Below are positions 36,125 to 45,565 of a DNA stretch of 64,000 nt, piece after piece (the first letter of the stretch is position 1; every line of letters starts with the position of its first letter). A model generated the notes under the pieces. That model worked only from the letters and a program-made list of their open reading frames with translations, had not been told where the DNA came from and made no database searches. Source of the DNA: Streptomyces sp. B93 (GTDB taxonomy: Bacteria; Actinomycetota; Actinomycetes; Streptomycetales; Streptomycetaceae). The position numbers and the translations under genes were made by a program. The stretch spans positions 27,181-91,180 of the forward strand of contig NZ_JAGPXL010000027.1 of assembly GCF_018070565.1 (NCBI RefSeq), given 5' to 3'.

Positions 36125-36865
36125 ATGGAGCAGACACACACCTCCCACAACGGCACGGCGGCGACCACTCCGGGCGCGCAGCGCCGGGTGCTGGTGGTCG
36201 AGGACGACGCGACGATCGTCGACGCCATCGCGGCCCGCCTGCGCGCCGAGGGATTCCTCGTGCAGACCGCGGGCGACGGACCGGCGGCCGTGGACACCGC
36301 CGAGGCCTGGCAGCCCGACCTGCTGATCCTCGACATCATGCTGCCCGGCTTCGACGGCCTCGAGGTCTGCCGCCGGGTGCAGGCCGCGCGTCCGGTGCCG
36401 GTGCTGATGCTCACCGCGCGCGACGACGAGACCGACATGCTGGTCGGGCTGGGCGTCGGCGCCGACGACTACATGACCAAGCCGTTCTCCATGCGTGAGC
36501 TGGCCGCCCGCGTGCACGTCCTGCTGCGCCGGGTGGAGCGGGCCGCGATCGCCGCGTCGACCCCGCGCAGCGGCATCCTGCGCCTGGGCGAGCTGGAGAT
36601 CGACCACGCGCAGCGCAGGGTGCGGGTGCGCAGCGAGGACGTGCACCTCACCCCCACCGAGTTCGACCTGCTGGTCTGCCTGGCCAACACCCCGCGCGCG
36701 GTGCTCTCGCGCGAGCAGCTGCTCGCCGAGGTCTGGGACTGGGCGGACGCCTCCGGCACCCGCACCGTCGACAGCCACATCAAGGCGCTGCGCCGGAAGA
36801 TCGGCGCCGAGCGGATCCGCACGGTGCACGGCGTCGGGTACGCCCTGGAGACGCCGACGCCATGA
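36125..36865 (+). CDS. OmpR/PhoB-type response regulator
   Basis: The protein has 246 residues with a receiver domain (about 20-135): acidic pair D27/D28, phospho-acceptor Asp70 in L-I-L-D-I-M-L-P-G, Thr97, Lys119. A winged-helix DNA-binding domain follows, with L-T-P-T-E-F-D-L-L and R-T-V-D-S-H-I-K-A-L-R-R-K. ATG 36125 is chosen because the frame upstream has no receiver similarity. The stop overlaps the kinase start (ATGA, 36862-36865). The regulon is unknown. Confidence 0.95.
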   Translation: MEQTHTSHNGTAATTPGAQRRVLVVEDDATIVDAIAARLRAEGFLVQTAGDGPAAVDTAEAWQPDLLILDIMLPGFDGLEVCRRVQAARPVPVLMLTARDDETDMLVGLGVGADDYMTKPFSMRELAARVHVLLRRVERAAIAASTPRSGILRLGELEIDHAQRRVRVRSEDVHLTPTEFDLLVCLANTPRAVLSREQLLAEVWDWADASGTRTVDSHIKALRRKIGAERIRTVHGVGYALETPTP

Positions 36866-37968
36866 GCGGGGGGCGGACCGGCCGGAGAGGCCCCGGGGAG
36901 CCGTGGGGCCGGGTGCGCCCGTTCTCGATCAAGACCAAGCTGGGCGCCACGGTCGTCATCGGCGTACTGATCACCACCGGACTGTCGGTGAACGCGGTGC
37001 GCTACCAGACCGAGGTGCGCTTCATCATGGTCTTCTCGATGATCGCCACCCTGCTGGTCACCCAGTTCGTCGCCCACTCCCTGACCGCGCCGCTGGACGA
37101 GATGAACGCCGTGGCCCGGTCCATCTCGCACGGCGACTACACCCGCCGGGTGCGCGAGAACCGCCGGGACGAGCTGGGCGACCTCGCCGTCACCATCAAC
37201 CGCATGGCCGACGACCTGGAGGCACAGGACCGGCAGCGCAAGGAGCTGGTGGCGAACGTCTCCCACGAGCTGCGCACCCCCATCGCGGCGTTGCGGGCGG
37301 TGCTGGAGAACGTCGTCGACGGCATCGCCGAGGCCGACCCCGAGACCATGCGTACGGCGCTGAAGCAGACCGAGCGGCTGGGACGGCTCGTGGAGACGCT
37401 GCTGGACCTGTCGCGGCTGGACAACGGCGTCGTACCGCTGCGGCAGCGGCGCTTCGAGGTGTGGCCCTATCTGTCGGGGGTGCTGAAGGAGGCCAACATG
37501 GTCGCTTCGGCGCGCGCGGGCATTGCTTCCGGGTCCGGCAGCCACACCCGCACCGACGTCCATCTGAGCCTGGACGTGCACCCGCCGGAGCTGACGGCGC
37601 ACGCCGACCCGGAGCGGATCCACCAGGTCGTCGCCAACCTGATCGACAACGCGGTCAAGCACAGCCCGGCGCACGGCCGGGTGACGGTGAAGGCGCGGCG
37701 CGGGCCCCGGCCGGAATCGCTTGAGCTGGAGGTTCTCGACGAGGGTCCCGGGATTCCGCGCTCGGAGTGGCACCGGGTCTTCGAGCGGTTCAACCGGGGC
37801 GCGGCGAACCGGCCGCACGGCCCGGGCAGCGACGGCGGTACGGGGCTCGGCCTCGCGATCGCCCGCTGGGCGGTGGACCTGCACGGCGGCCGGATCGGCG
37901 TGGCCGAATCCGAGCGCGGCTGCCGGATCCTCGTCACCCTTCCGGGACTGCCTTCTGTGCCAAGTTGA
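36862..37968 (+). CDS. Sensor histidine kinase, partner of the upstream regulator
   Basis: The protein has 368 residues: two transmembrane segments close together (about 27-45 and 54-72) leaving almost no extracytoplasmic loop, then HAMP, HisKA with S-H-E-L-R-T-P (His135) and the ATPase domain with N-L-I-D-N-A-V-K-H, D-E-G-P-G-I and G-T-G-L-G-L-A-I. The short sensor loop suggests sensing within the membrane or through partners. It is coupled to the response regulator by a 4-base overlap. The intergenic gap to kgd is 281 bases, with nothing else recognised in it. Confidence 0.95.
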   Translation: MSGGRTGRRGPGEPWGRVRPFSIKTKLGATVVIGVLITTGLSVNAVRYQTEVRFIMVFSMIATLLVTQFVAHSLTAPLDEMNAVARSISHGDYTRRVRENRRDELGDLAVTINRMADDLEAQDRQRKELVANVSHELRTPIAALRAVLENVVDGIAEADPETMRTALKQTERLGRLVETLLDLSRLDNGVVPLRQRRFEVWPYLSGVLKEANMVASARAGIASGSGSHTRTDVHLSLDVHPPELTAHADPERIHQVVANLIDNAVKHSPAHGRVTVKARRGPRPESLELEVLDEGPGIPRSEWHRVFERFNRGAANRPHGPGSDGGTGLGLAIARWAVDLHGGRIGVAESERGCRILVTLPGLPSVPS

Positions 37969-38249
37969 CGTAAAGTTCGAAGCGGAGCCACATGATCCAT
38001 GGTCGTCCGCACTGACGGACACGTGTGATCAGGCAGAGGCCCGCGTCTCGTACGCGCCGGGCCGGGGTCGTCGTACCCGTTTCCCTTTGAAACCCCGCTT
38101 GTTTCCCGCCATTGTCGGCACTGAAACACGGTCTTGGATGTGACTTACACGACGATGAACCGGCCTGGCCTGACCTTCTCGGTCATGGAGGCGTAGCCTT
38201 TATTCCCGCTGTCCATCACCTTGTGAAGCGGAAGAGGGCGGTTGCCGCC

Positions 38250-41200
38250 GTGTCGCCACAGTCCCCCAGTAACGCATCGAGCATCTCGACCGACGCAGAC
38301 CAAGCGGGCAAGAACCCCGCTGCCGCGTTCGGTCCGAACGAGTGGCTCGTCGACGAGATCTATCAGCAGTACCTCCAGGACCCGAATTCGGTAGACCGCG
38401 CCTGGTGGGACTTCTTCGCCGACTACAAGCCGGGAGCGCCTGCCACCCCGGCTCCGGCGGGTACCGCGGCCACGGGGGCCACGGACACCACCAGCCCCGC
38501 CGCGGCCGCCCCCGCGGCCCCCGCCGCTCCGGCTCCGGCCCCGACGGCCCCGGCGCAGCCCCCGGCCCCGGCCCCGGCGCCCGCCCCGGCCGCCAAGCCC
38601 CCGGCCGCCGCTCCGGCCGCCAAGCCCGCCGCGGCGAAGCCCGCCGCCGCGCAGCCGAAGAAGGCCGAGCCCGCCGCGGAGGCCCCCGAGGGCCCCGAAC
38701 TGGTGACCCTGCGCGGCCCCTCCGCCGCCGTGGCGAAGAACATGGACGCCTCGCTGGAGATGCCCACGGCCACGTCCGTGCGCGCCGTCCCGGTGAAGCT
38801 GCTGTTCGACAACCGCATCGTCATCAACAACCACCTCAAGCGCGCCCGGGGCGGGAAGATCTCCTTCACCCACCTCATCGGGTACGCGATGGTGCAGGCC
38901 ATCAAGGCCATGCCGTCGATGAACTGGTCGTTCCAGACCAAGGACGGCAAGCCCACCCTGGTCAAGCCGGAGCACGTCAACCTCGGCCTCGCCATCGACC
39001 TGGTGAAGCCGAACGGCGACCGCCAGCTGGTCGTCGCGGCCATCAAGAAGGCCGAGACGCTGAACTTCTTCGAGTTCTGGCAGGCCTACGAGGACATCGT
39101 CCGCCGCGCCCGCGACAACAAGCTGACGATGGCCGACTTCACCGGCGTCACGGTCTCCCTGACCAACCCCGGCGGCCTCGGCACCGTCCACTCGGTGCCG
39201 CGCCTGATGCCCGGCCAGTCGGTGATCATGGGCGTCGGCGCCATGGACTACCCGGCGGAGTTCCAGGGCACCAGCCAGGACACGCTGAACAAGCTCGGCA
39301 TCTCCAAGGTCATGACGCTCACCTCGACGTATGACCACCGGGTGATCCAGGGCGCGGCCTCCGGCGAGTTCCTCCGCCAGGTCGCCAACCTGCTCCTCGG
39401 CGAGAACGGCTTCTACGACGACATCTTCGAGGCGCTGCGCATCCCCTACGAGCCGGTCCGCTGGCTCAAGGACATCGACGCCTCCCACGACGACGACGTC
39501 ACCAAGGCCGCCCGCGTCTTCGAGCTGATCCACTCCTACCGGGTCCGCGGCCACGTCATGGCCGACACCGACCCGCTGGAGTACCAGCAGCGCAAGCACC
39601 CCGACCTGGACATCACCGAGCACGGGCTCACCCTGTGGGACCTGGAGCGCGAGTTCGCCGTCGGCGGCTTCGCGGGCAAGTCGATGATGAAGCTGCGCGA
39701 CATCCTCGGCGTGCTGCGCGACTCGTACTGCCGCACCACCGGCATCGAGTTCATGCACATCCAGGACCCCAAGCAGCGCAAGTGGATCCAGGACCGCGTG
39801 GAGCGCCCGCACGCCAAGCCGGAGCGCGAGGAGCAGCTGCGCGTCCTGCGCCGGCTGAACGCGGCGGAGGCCTTCGAGACCTTCCTCCAGACGAAGTACG
39901 TCGGCCAGAAGCGTTTCTCCCTGGAGGGCGGCGAGTCCGTCATCCCGCTGCTGGACGCGGTCCTCGACTCGGCGGCGGAGTCCCGTCTGGACGAGGTCGT
40001 CATCGGCATGGCCCACCGCGGCCGTCTGAACGTGCTCGCCAACATCGTCGGCAAGTCGTACGCGCAGATCTTCCGGGAGTTCGAGGGCAACCTCGACCCG
40101 AAGTCGATGCACGGCTCCGGCGACGTGAAGTACCACCTGGGCGCCGAGGGCACCTTCACCGGCCTGGACGGCGAGCAGATCAAGGTCTCCCTGGTCGCGA
40201 ACCCGTCGCACCTCGAGGCCGTCGACCCGGTACTGGAGGGCGTCGCCCGCGCCAAGCAGGACATCATCAACAAGGGCGGCACGGACTTCACCGTCCTGCC
40301 GGTGGCGATCCACGGCGACGCGGCCTTCGCGGGCCAGGGCGTGGTGGCCGAGACCCTGAACATGTCCCAGCTGCGCGGCTACCGCACCGGCGGCACGGTC
40401 CACATCGTCATCAACAACCAGGTCGGCTTCACGGCCGCCCCGGAGTCCTCGCGCTCCTCGATGTACGCGACGGACGTGGCCCGCATGATCGAGGCCCCGA
40501 TCTTCCACGTGAACGGCGACGACCCGGAGGCCGTGGTCCGCGTGGCCCGCCTGGCCTTCGAGTTCCGTCAGGCGTTCAACAAGGACGTGGTGATCGACCT
40601 CATCTGCTACCGCCGCCGCGGTCACAACGAGTCGGACAACCCGGCCTTCACCCAGCCGCTGATGTACGACCTGATCGACAAGAAGCGCTCGGTGCGCAAG
40701 CTCTACACCGAGTCGCTGATCGGTCGCGGCGACATCACCCTGGAAGAGGCCGAGCAGGCCCTCCAGGACTACCAGGGCCAGCTGGAGAAGGTCTTCACCG
40801 AGGTCCGCGAGGCCACCTCGCAGCCCGCGTCCGTCCCGGCCCCGGACACCCAGGCCGAGTTCCCGGTCTCCGTGAACACCGCCGTGTCCACGGAGATCGT
40901 CAAGCGGATCGCCGAGTCCCAGGTCAACATCCCCGACCACATCACCGTCCACCCGCGGCTGCTGCCGCAGCTCCAGCGCCGGGCGGCCATGGTCGAGGAC
41001 GGCACCATCGACTGGGGCATGGGCGAGACCCTCGCGGTCGGCTCCCTCCTCCTGGAGGGCGTCCCGGTCCGGCTCTCCGGCCAGGACTCCCAGCGCGGCA
41101 CCTTCGGCCAGCGGCACGCGGTCATCATCGACCGCGAGACCGGCGAGGAGCACACCCCGCTGCTGTACCTGTCGGAGGACCAGGCCCGCTACAACGTCTA

Positions 41201-42056
41201 CAACTCCCTCCTCTCCGAGTACGCGGTGATGGGCTTCGAGTACGGCTACTCGCTCGCCCGCCCGGACGCGCTGGTGATGTGGGAGGCGCAGTTCGGCGAC
41301 TTCGTCAACGGCGCGCAGACGGTCGTGGACGAGTTCATCTCGTCGGCGGAGCAGAAGTGGGGCCAGACCTCCGGCGTCACCCTGCTCCTCCCGCACGGCT
41401 ACGAGGGCCAGGGGCCGGACCACTCCTCGGCCCGCATCGAGCGCTTCCTGCAGCTGTGCGCCCAGAACAACATGACGGTCGCCGCGCCCACCTCCCCCGC
41501 GAACTACTTCCACCTCCTGCGCTGGCAGGTGCACAACCCGCACCACAAGCCGCTGGTCGTCTTCACCCCGAAGTCGATGCTGCGCCTGAAGGCCGCCGCG
41601 TCGAAGGCGGAGGAGTTCACCACGGGCCAGTTCCGCCCGGTCATCGGCGACGCGTCGGTGGACCCGGCGGCGGTGCGCAAGGTCGTCTTCACCTCCGGCA
41701 AGGTCTACTACGACCTCGACGCCGAGCGGGTCAAGCGCGGCATCAAGGACACCGCGATCATCCGCATCGAGCGCCTGTACCCCCTGCCGGGTGCGGAGCT
41801 CCAGGCGGAGATCGCCAAGTACCCGAACGCCGAGAAGTACCTGTGGGCCCAGGAGGAACCGGCGAACCAGGGCGCCTGGCCGTTCATCGCCCTGAACCTG
41901 ATCGACCACCTGGACCTCGCGGTCGGCGCCGACGTCCCGCACGGCGAGCGCCTGCGCCGCATCTCCCGCCCGCACTCGTCGTCCCCGGCCGTGGGCTCGG
42001 CGAAGCGCCACCAGGCGGAGCAGGAGCAGTTGGTGCGCGAGGTGTTCGAGGCCTGA
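38250..42056 (+). CDS. kgd: Multifunctional 2-oxoglutarate dehydrogenase E1/E2 (Kgd/OdhA)
   Basis: The protein has 1268 residues. N-terminal segment with E-I-Y-Q-Q-Y-L-Q-D-P-N (E1-type helix), an Ala/Pro-rich linker (about 60-150), a dihydrolipoyl succinyltransferase-like domain (about 150-390) with catalytic D-H-R-V-I-Q-G (His near 361), then a thiamine-diphosphate E1 domain to the end. It oxidatively decarboxylates 2-oxoglutarate in the TCA cycle; actinobacterial forms fuse an acyltransferase to E1 and are controlled by GarA-type FHA proteins. GTG 38250 (V-S-P-Q-S-P-S-N) is chosen because this is the family start. A strong hairpin follows the stop. Confidence 0.97.
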   Translation: MSPQSPSNASSISTDADQAGKNPAAAFGPNEWLVDEIYQQYLQDPNSVDRAWWDFFADYKPGAPATPAPAGTAATGATDTTSPAAAAPAAPAAPAPAPTAPAQPPAPAPAPAPAAKPPAAAPAAKPAAAKPAAAQPKKAEPAAEAPEGPELVTLRGPSAAVAKNMDASLEMPTATSVRAVPVKLLFDNRIVINNHLKRARGGKISFTHLIGYAMVQAIKAMPSMNWSFQTKDGKPTLVKPEHVNLGLAIDLVKPNGDRQLVVAAIKKAETLNFFEFWQAYEDIVRRARDNKLTMADFTGVTVSLTNPGGLGTVHSVPRLMPGQSVIMGVGAMDYPAEFQGTSQDTLNKLGISKVMTLTSTYDHRVIQGAASGEFLRQVANLLLGENGFYDDIFEALRIPYEPVRWLKDIDASHDDDVTKAARVFELIHSYRVRGHVMADTDPLEYQQRKHPDLDITEHGLTLWDLEREFAVGGFAGKSMMKLRDILGVLRDSYCRTTGIEFMHIQDPKQRKWIQDRVERPHAKPEREEQLRVLRRLNAAEAFETFLQTKYVGQKRFSLEGGESVIPLLDAVLDSAAESRLDEVVIGMAHRGRLNVLANIVGKSYAQIFREFEGNLDPKSMHGSGDVKYHLGAEGTFTGLDGEQIKVSLVANPSHLEAVDPVLEGVARAKQDIINKGGTDFTVLPVAIHGDAAFAGQGVVAETLNMSQLRGYRTGGTVHIVINNQVGFTAAPESSRSSMYATDVARMIEAPIFHVNGDDPEAVVRVARLAFEFRQAFNKDVVIDLICYRRRGHNESDNPAFTQPLMYDLIDKKRSVRKLYTESLIGRGDITLEEAEQALQDYQGQLEKVFTEVREATSQPASVPAPDTQAEFPVSVNTAVSTEIVKRIAESQVNIPDHITVHPRLLPQLQRRAAMVEDGTIDWGMGETLAVGSLLLEGVPVRLSGQDSQRGTFGQRHAVIIDRETGEEHTPLLYLSEDQARYNVYNSLLSEYAVMGFEYGYSLARPDALVMWEAQFGDFVNGAQTVVDEFISSAEQKWGQTSGVTLLLPHGYEGQGPDHSSARIERFLQLCAQNNMTVAAPTSPANYFHLLRWQVHNPHHKPLVVFTPKSMLRLKAAASKAEEFTTGQFRPVIGDASVDPAAVRKVVFTSGKVYYDLDAERVKRGIKDTAIIRIERLYPLPGAELQAEIAKYPNAEKYLWAQEEPANQGAWPFIALNLIDHLDLAVGADVPHGERLRRISRPHSSSPAVGSAKRHQAEQEQLVREVFEA

Positions 42057-42076
42057 GCCGCTGACGAGCACGCCTG

Positions 42077-42111
42077 AAGGTCCGGCCCGGGGTTCTCCCG
42101 GGCCGGACCTT
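42077..42111 (+). terminator. Intrinsic terminator of kgd
   Basis: A perfect 15-bp stem (42077-42091 with 42097-42111) with a 5-base loop, GTTCT, starts 21 bases after the kgd stop and is followed by TCTCGCTTCC. Confidence 0.9.
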
Positions 42112-42196
42112 CTCGCTTCCGCTGCGCGACGGTCCCGGCGGCCATTACGTAGGCTGTGCGTGCAGCACCGTTCCGGACAGCAGGAGAGCAGCCGCC

Positions 42197-42376
42197 ATGT
42201 ACTTCACCGACCGAGGCATCGAGGAACTCGAGAAGCGGCGCGGCGAGGAAGAGGTCTCCTTCGAGTGGCTCGCCGAGCAGTTGCGTACGTTCGTCGACCT
42301 CAACCCGGACTTCGAGGTTCCGGTGGAGCGGCTGGCGACCTGGCTGGCCCGGCTGGACGACGAGGACGACGAGTAG
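42197..42376 (+). CDS. Small DUF6104 protein
   Basis: The protein has 59 residues: M-Y-F-T-D-R-G-I-E-E-L-E-K-R-R-G, then a helical middle and an acidic end D-D-E-D-D-E. This short acidic protein is conserved in Streptomyces and annotated DUF6104; its role is unknown. CAGGAG lies 10 bases upstream of the ATG. It is downstream of kgd behind the terminator, so separately transcribed. Confidence 0.8.
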   Translation: MYFTDRGIEELEKRRGEEEVSFEWLAEQLRTFVDLNPDFEVPVERLATWLARLDDEDDE

Positions 42377-42435
42377 GGCGGTCAGGCGGGCGGGGCTGGT
42401 CAGGCGGGCGGAGGAGGTCAGTCCGCCCGGGGCGG

Positions 42436-43275
42436 TCAGTCCGGCGGGTGGGTGAGGTCGTAGCCGAGCGTGAGTGCGCCCTGCGCGAGCAGGAGCGCGC
42501 CCGCCGTCGTCCAGCCGCCGCTGTGCCGGCGTAGGCCCCAGAGGGTGAGCGGGAGTCCCGCGGCGATCTGGGCGAGCGCGAGTGCGCGCGCCCGGGGGTC
42601 GCCGGACCAGGGCAGACAGGGGCCGACCCGGCTCGCGTCCACCGCGCTGAGCCCCGTACGGACGGCCTCCCAGCTGCCGGACCACTCGATCCGTTGCACG
42701 TCGTGGCGTTCCCGGAGCGCCTCGCGCAGCCGGTCGGCCGGGCCGCCCGGTTCGAGCCCCGCGGGCAGGGCGACGCCCACCCGCGCGAGCACCGCGAGCA
42801 GGCCCCGGAGCCGGGCGCGCGCGTCGGCCTCCGGGTCCGGCTCGGTCAGCGGGCCGAGCGAGTCCACGTCCTGGACGGGGTCGAGCCCCAGGCGGGCTGC
42901 GAAGGTGCGCATCGCCTCGTCCTCCCCGGCCGGGGTGCCGTCCGTGAGCCAGACATAGCCGACGGGGCGGCGGAAACCGGAGGCCAGGGTGTATCCGGCG
43001 CGGTCCGCGTCCCACCACAGCGCGACTACGGGCCAGGGGGCGCCCACGGCGAGTGCGGTGGCCCAGCCGGTGAGGACGCGGTCGACGGGGTCGGCTGAGT
43101 CGGTGCCGGACAAGTGAGGGCCGCTCTCCGGCACGAGAAGGCTCCAGCCCTCGCCCGCGGGGCTGAGCAGCACGTTCTCGCGCAGCAACCGGGCGACGGG
43201 GACGACGGCTCCGGGCTCGGCGCGGCACAGCAGCAGCGCGCCCGGGGAGGCAGGGGCGTGGTCTTCCGGCGGCAT
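42436..43275 (-). CDS. Hypothetical protein with C-terminal membrane segment
   Basis: The protein has 279 residues. Residues 1-190 are soluble, with W-W-D-A-D-R-A-G-Y-T-L-A-S-G-F and P-V-G-Y-V-W-L-T as the most ordered stretches. The final ~60 residues contain two hydrophobic segments (A-L-A-L-A-Q-I-A-A-G-L-P-L-T and A-L-L-L-A-Q-G-A-L-T), so it is probably anchored in the membrane. I do not recognise the family. ATG 43275 is preferred over GTG 43281. It is divergent from the DUF4097 gene. Confidence 0.65.
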   Translation of the reverse strand: MPPEDHAPASPGALLLCRAEPGAVVPVARLLRENVLLSPAGEGWSLLVPESGPHLSGTDSADPVDRVLTGWATALAVGAPWPVVALWWDADRAGYTLASGFRRPVGYVWLTDGTPAGEDEAMRTFAARLGLDPVQDVDSLGPLTEPDPEADARARLRGLLAVLARVGVALPAGLEPGGPADRLREALRERHDVQRIEWSGSWEAVRTGLSAVDASRVGPCLPWSGDPRARALALAQIAAGLPLTLWGLRRHSGGWTTAGALLLAQGALTLGYDLTHPPD

Positions 43276-43391
43276 GTGCACACGCTAGGGCAATTTGTCC
43301 GGTTTTACGTGCCGAGGCGGCGACTTTGCCCGCGGGGGCGGCGACCACCGTCACCGTAACGAGTGTCTTGACTTCCACCGCCCGCGATATA

Positions 43392-43406
43392 TCGTGAATA
43401 ACACGA
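43392..43406. promoter_or_regulatory. Inverted repeat, likely PadR operator
   Basis: TCGTG-AATAA-CACGA, immediately next to a 10-base palindrome CGATATATCG at 43385-43394. It lies 48 bases upstream of the DUF4097 gene, whose partner gene encodes a PadR regulator. PadR operators are typically AT-rich palindromes of this size. Confidence 0.6.
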
Positions 43407-43453
43407 GACGCGATATGGCGCGTCCGTCGCCATGGAGGTCGGAGGTCTTCACC

Positions 43454-44395
43454 ATGTCCGAGTGGTCCGTCGCGGAGCCGCGCAAGCTCACCTTCGACGC
43501 GCCCGTGAGCGAACTCCAGGTACGCATCGTCAACGGAACGGTGAACGTGGTGGGCACGGAAGAAGGTTCCGCCCGCCTCGAGGTCTCCGACATCGACGGC
43601 CCGCCCCTGGTGGTCACCCAGCGCGACGGCGTCCTGACCGTGGCGTACGAGGACCTGCCCTGGAAGGGCTTCCTCAAATGGCTCGACCGCAAGGGCTGGC
43701 GCCGCAGCGCCGTGGTCTCCCTCGCCGTCCCGGCGCGCACCCGCGTCGAGGTGGGCGCGGTGGGCGCGGCTGCCGTGATCTCCGGCCTGGAGGGGCGGGC
43801 GGACGTGAAGGGCGTCTCCGGGGACACCACCTTGGTCGGCCTCGCCGGCCAGATCCGCGCCGACACGGTCTCCGGGAACCTGGAGGCCCAGGCCCTCACC
43901 GGCGACCTGCGCTTCCACTCCGTCTCCGGGGACCTGACCGTCGTCGAGGCGGGCTCGTCGGTGCGGGCCGACTCGGTGAGCGGCTCGATGATCGTCGACC
44001 TCGACCCCACGAGCCGTCCCACCGACATCAGCCTCAACAGCGTCTCCGGCGAGATCGCCATCCGCCTCCCCCACCCGGCCGACGCCGAGGTGGAGGCCAA
44101 CACCGCGAGCGGCAGCGTCTCCAACGCCTTCGAGGACCTGCGGGTGGACGGCCAGTGGGGCGCCAAGCGCATCACCGGCCGCCTCGGCGCGGGCAACGGC
44201 AGGCTGAAGGCCACCACCGTCTCCGGCTCGATCGCCCTGCTGCGCCGCCCGCAGTCGGACGACGGGGTGTGGGACGTAGAGCCGGAGGAGGGTCCACAGC
44301 AAGGCCAGGGGGACGATCCCGATGCCGCGGCGAACGGGGACAGCCCCACGACCAGCGCCCCGGCCGACGGCACGACCGACAAGAAGGTGCTCTGA
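43454..44395 (+). CDS. DUF4097 beta-repeat protein
   Basis: The protein has 313 residues with repeating short strands containing V-S-G-D/N/S motifs (V-S-G-D-T-T-L, V-S-G-N-L-E, V-S-G-D-L-T, V-S-G-S-M-I, V-S-G-E-I-A), forming the right-handed beta-helix-like DUF4097 domain. No signal peptide is seen. The C-terminal ~45 residues are disordered. GGAGGT precedes the ATG. The gene ends two bases before the PadR start and is almost certainly co-transcribed with it. The function of the domain is unknown; it often pairs with PadR regulators, suggesting an autoregulated module. Confidence 0.88.
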   Translation: MSEWSVAEPRKLTFDAPVSELQVRIVNGTVNVVGTEEGSARLEVSDIDGPPLVVTQRDGVLTVAYEDLPWKGFLKWLDRKGWRRSAVVSLAVPARTRVEVGAVGAAAVISGLEGRADVKGVSGDTTLVGLAGQIRADTVSGNLEAQALTGDLRFHSVSGDLTVVEAGSSVRADSVSGSMIVDLDPTSRPTDISLNSVSGEIAIRLPHPADAEVEANTASGSVSNAFEDLRVDGQWGAKRITGRLGAGNGRLKATTVSGSIALLRRPQSDDGVWDVEPEEGPQQGQGDDPDAAANGDSPTTSAPADGTTDKKVL

Positions 44396-44396
44396 C

Positions 44397-45431
44397 ATGG
44401 CCCCCGTCTTCGCTCACGGCCGCCTGCGGCTCTACCTGCTGAAGCTGCTGGACGAGGCCCCGCGCCACGGCTACGAGGTGATCCGCCTCCTGGAGGAGCG
44501 CTTCCAGGGCCTCTACGCCCCCTCGGCGGGCACGGTCTACCCCCGGCTGGCCAAGCTGGAGGCCGAGGGCCTGGTCACCCACACCACCGAGGGCGGCCGC
44601 AAGGTGTACGCCATCACGGACGCGGGCCGTGCCGAGCTGGCCGACCGCAGCGGTGAACTGGCCGACCTGGAGCTGGAGATCCGCGAGTCGGTCGCCGAAC
44701 TCGCCGCCGAGATCCGCGCCGACGTCCGGGGCGCCGCGGGCGATCTGCGGCGCGAGATGCGGGCGGCGGCGAGCGCGGCCCAGCGCGGCGGCTCCGCCGA
44801 GGACGGCACGGACGCCCAGGGCGACAAGGAGGCCTGGCGGACCGCCAAGGAGGAGATGCGCCGGGCCAAGCAGGAGTGGAAGGACCAGGCCCGGCGCGCC
44901 AAGGACGAGAGCCGCCGGGCGCGCGAGGAGGCCCAGCGGGCCCGCCGCCAGGCCAAGGAGGCTCAGGACCAGGCGCGCGCCCTGGCCCAGGAAGGCATCC
45001 AGCGGATCGCCCGGCGAGTGCAGGAGCAGGTGCAGGACCACTTCGCCCGCGGCGACTGGCCGACGGGAGTGCGCGAGGGCCTGAGCGAACTGGCCAAGGA
45101 GTTCGGCGAGTTCGGCATGGACTTCGGCAAGGACCTGGGCCGGGACTTCGGGTTCGGCCGCGCCGGTGCCGCCAGGGCGGACCAGGAGCCGGAGTTCTCG
45201 GTGACCCCGGAGGACTTCCCGGCCGACTACCAGCCCTCATGGGCCCATGACGACATCTCCACCGGCGACCCGGCCCGCGATCTGGACCGCCTCCTCGACC
45301 GCTTCCGCGACGACATCCGCGACGCGGCCCGGGACCACGGCGTCACCCCCGACCAGCTCCGCGACGCCCGCCGCCAGCTGTCCACAGCGGCGGCCCACAT
45401 CGGGGCACTGCTGCGGGCGCCTAAGGCATAA
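44397..45431 (+). CDS. PadR-family regulator with long coiled-coil extension
   Basis: The protein has 344 residues. The N-terminal winged helix (about 1-90) has R-L-Y-L-L-K-L-L and H-G-Y-E-V-I-R-L-L-E-E, typical of PadR. An unusually long Ala/Arg/Glu-rich coiled coil follows (about 100-215), then Phe/Gly-rich and acidic segments and a C-terminal helical pair. PadR proteins of subfamily 1 are about 180 residues, so this one is nearly double, as seen in DUF4097-linked copies. It likely represses its own operon through the palindrome at 43392. Confidence 0.9.
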   Translation: MAPVFAHGRLRLYLLKLLDEAPRHGYEVIRLLEERFQGLYAPSAGTVYPRLAKLEAEGLVTHTTEGGRKVYAITDAGRAELADRSGELADLELEIRESVAELAAEIRADVRGAAGDLRREMRAAASAAQRGGSAEDGTDAQGDKEAWRTAKEEMRRAKQEWKDQARRAKDESRRAREEAQRARRQAKEAQDQARALAQEGIQRIARRVQEQVQDHFARGDWPTGVREGLSELAKEFGEFGMDFGKDLGRDFGFGRAGAARADQEPEFSVTPEDFPADYQPSWAHDDISTGDPARDLDRLLDRFRDDIRDAARDHGVTPDQLRDARRQLSTAAAHIGALLRAPKA

Positions 45432-45439
45432 CGGACCCA

Positions 45440-45565
45440 AGGCGAGGCGGCCCCGAAGGCGAGGGCCGGGCAGGAGGCGAGGCAGGGCAGGAGGCAAAGC
45501 GGGGCGCGGACCCCAAGCCCCGCCTTCGCCTCAGCCCGCCTTCGCCTCAGCCGGCCTTCGCCTCT
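45440..45565. repeat. 16-bp direct repeats and hairpins at a convergent gene end
   Basis: CGCCTTCGCCTCAGCC occurs at 45522-45537 and 45538-45553, with a truncated third copy at 45554-45565. The complementary motif GGCGAGG appears several times from 45441 to 45482, so long stem structures can form. The cluster lies between the convergent PadR and Clp-N genes and overlaps the last codons of the latter; it probably acts as a bidirectional terminator. Confidence 0.6.

Noticed and set aside
38145..42071. Very long open frame antisense to kgd
   Set aside because: In high-GC DNA the frame opposite a strongly biased gene stays open. Its sequence is low-complexity (Val, Gly, His, Asp, Leu-rich), it matches no family, and kgd on the other strand has complete motifs.
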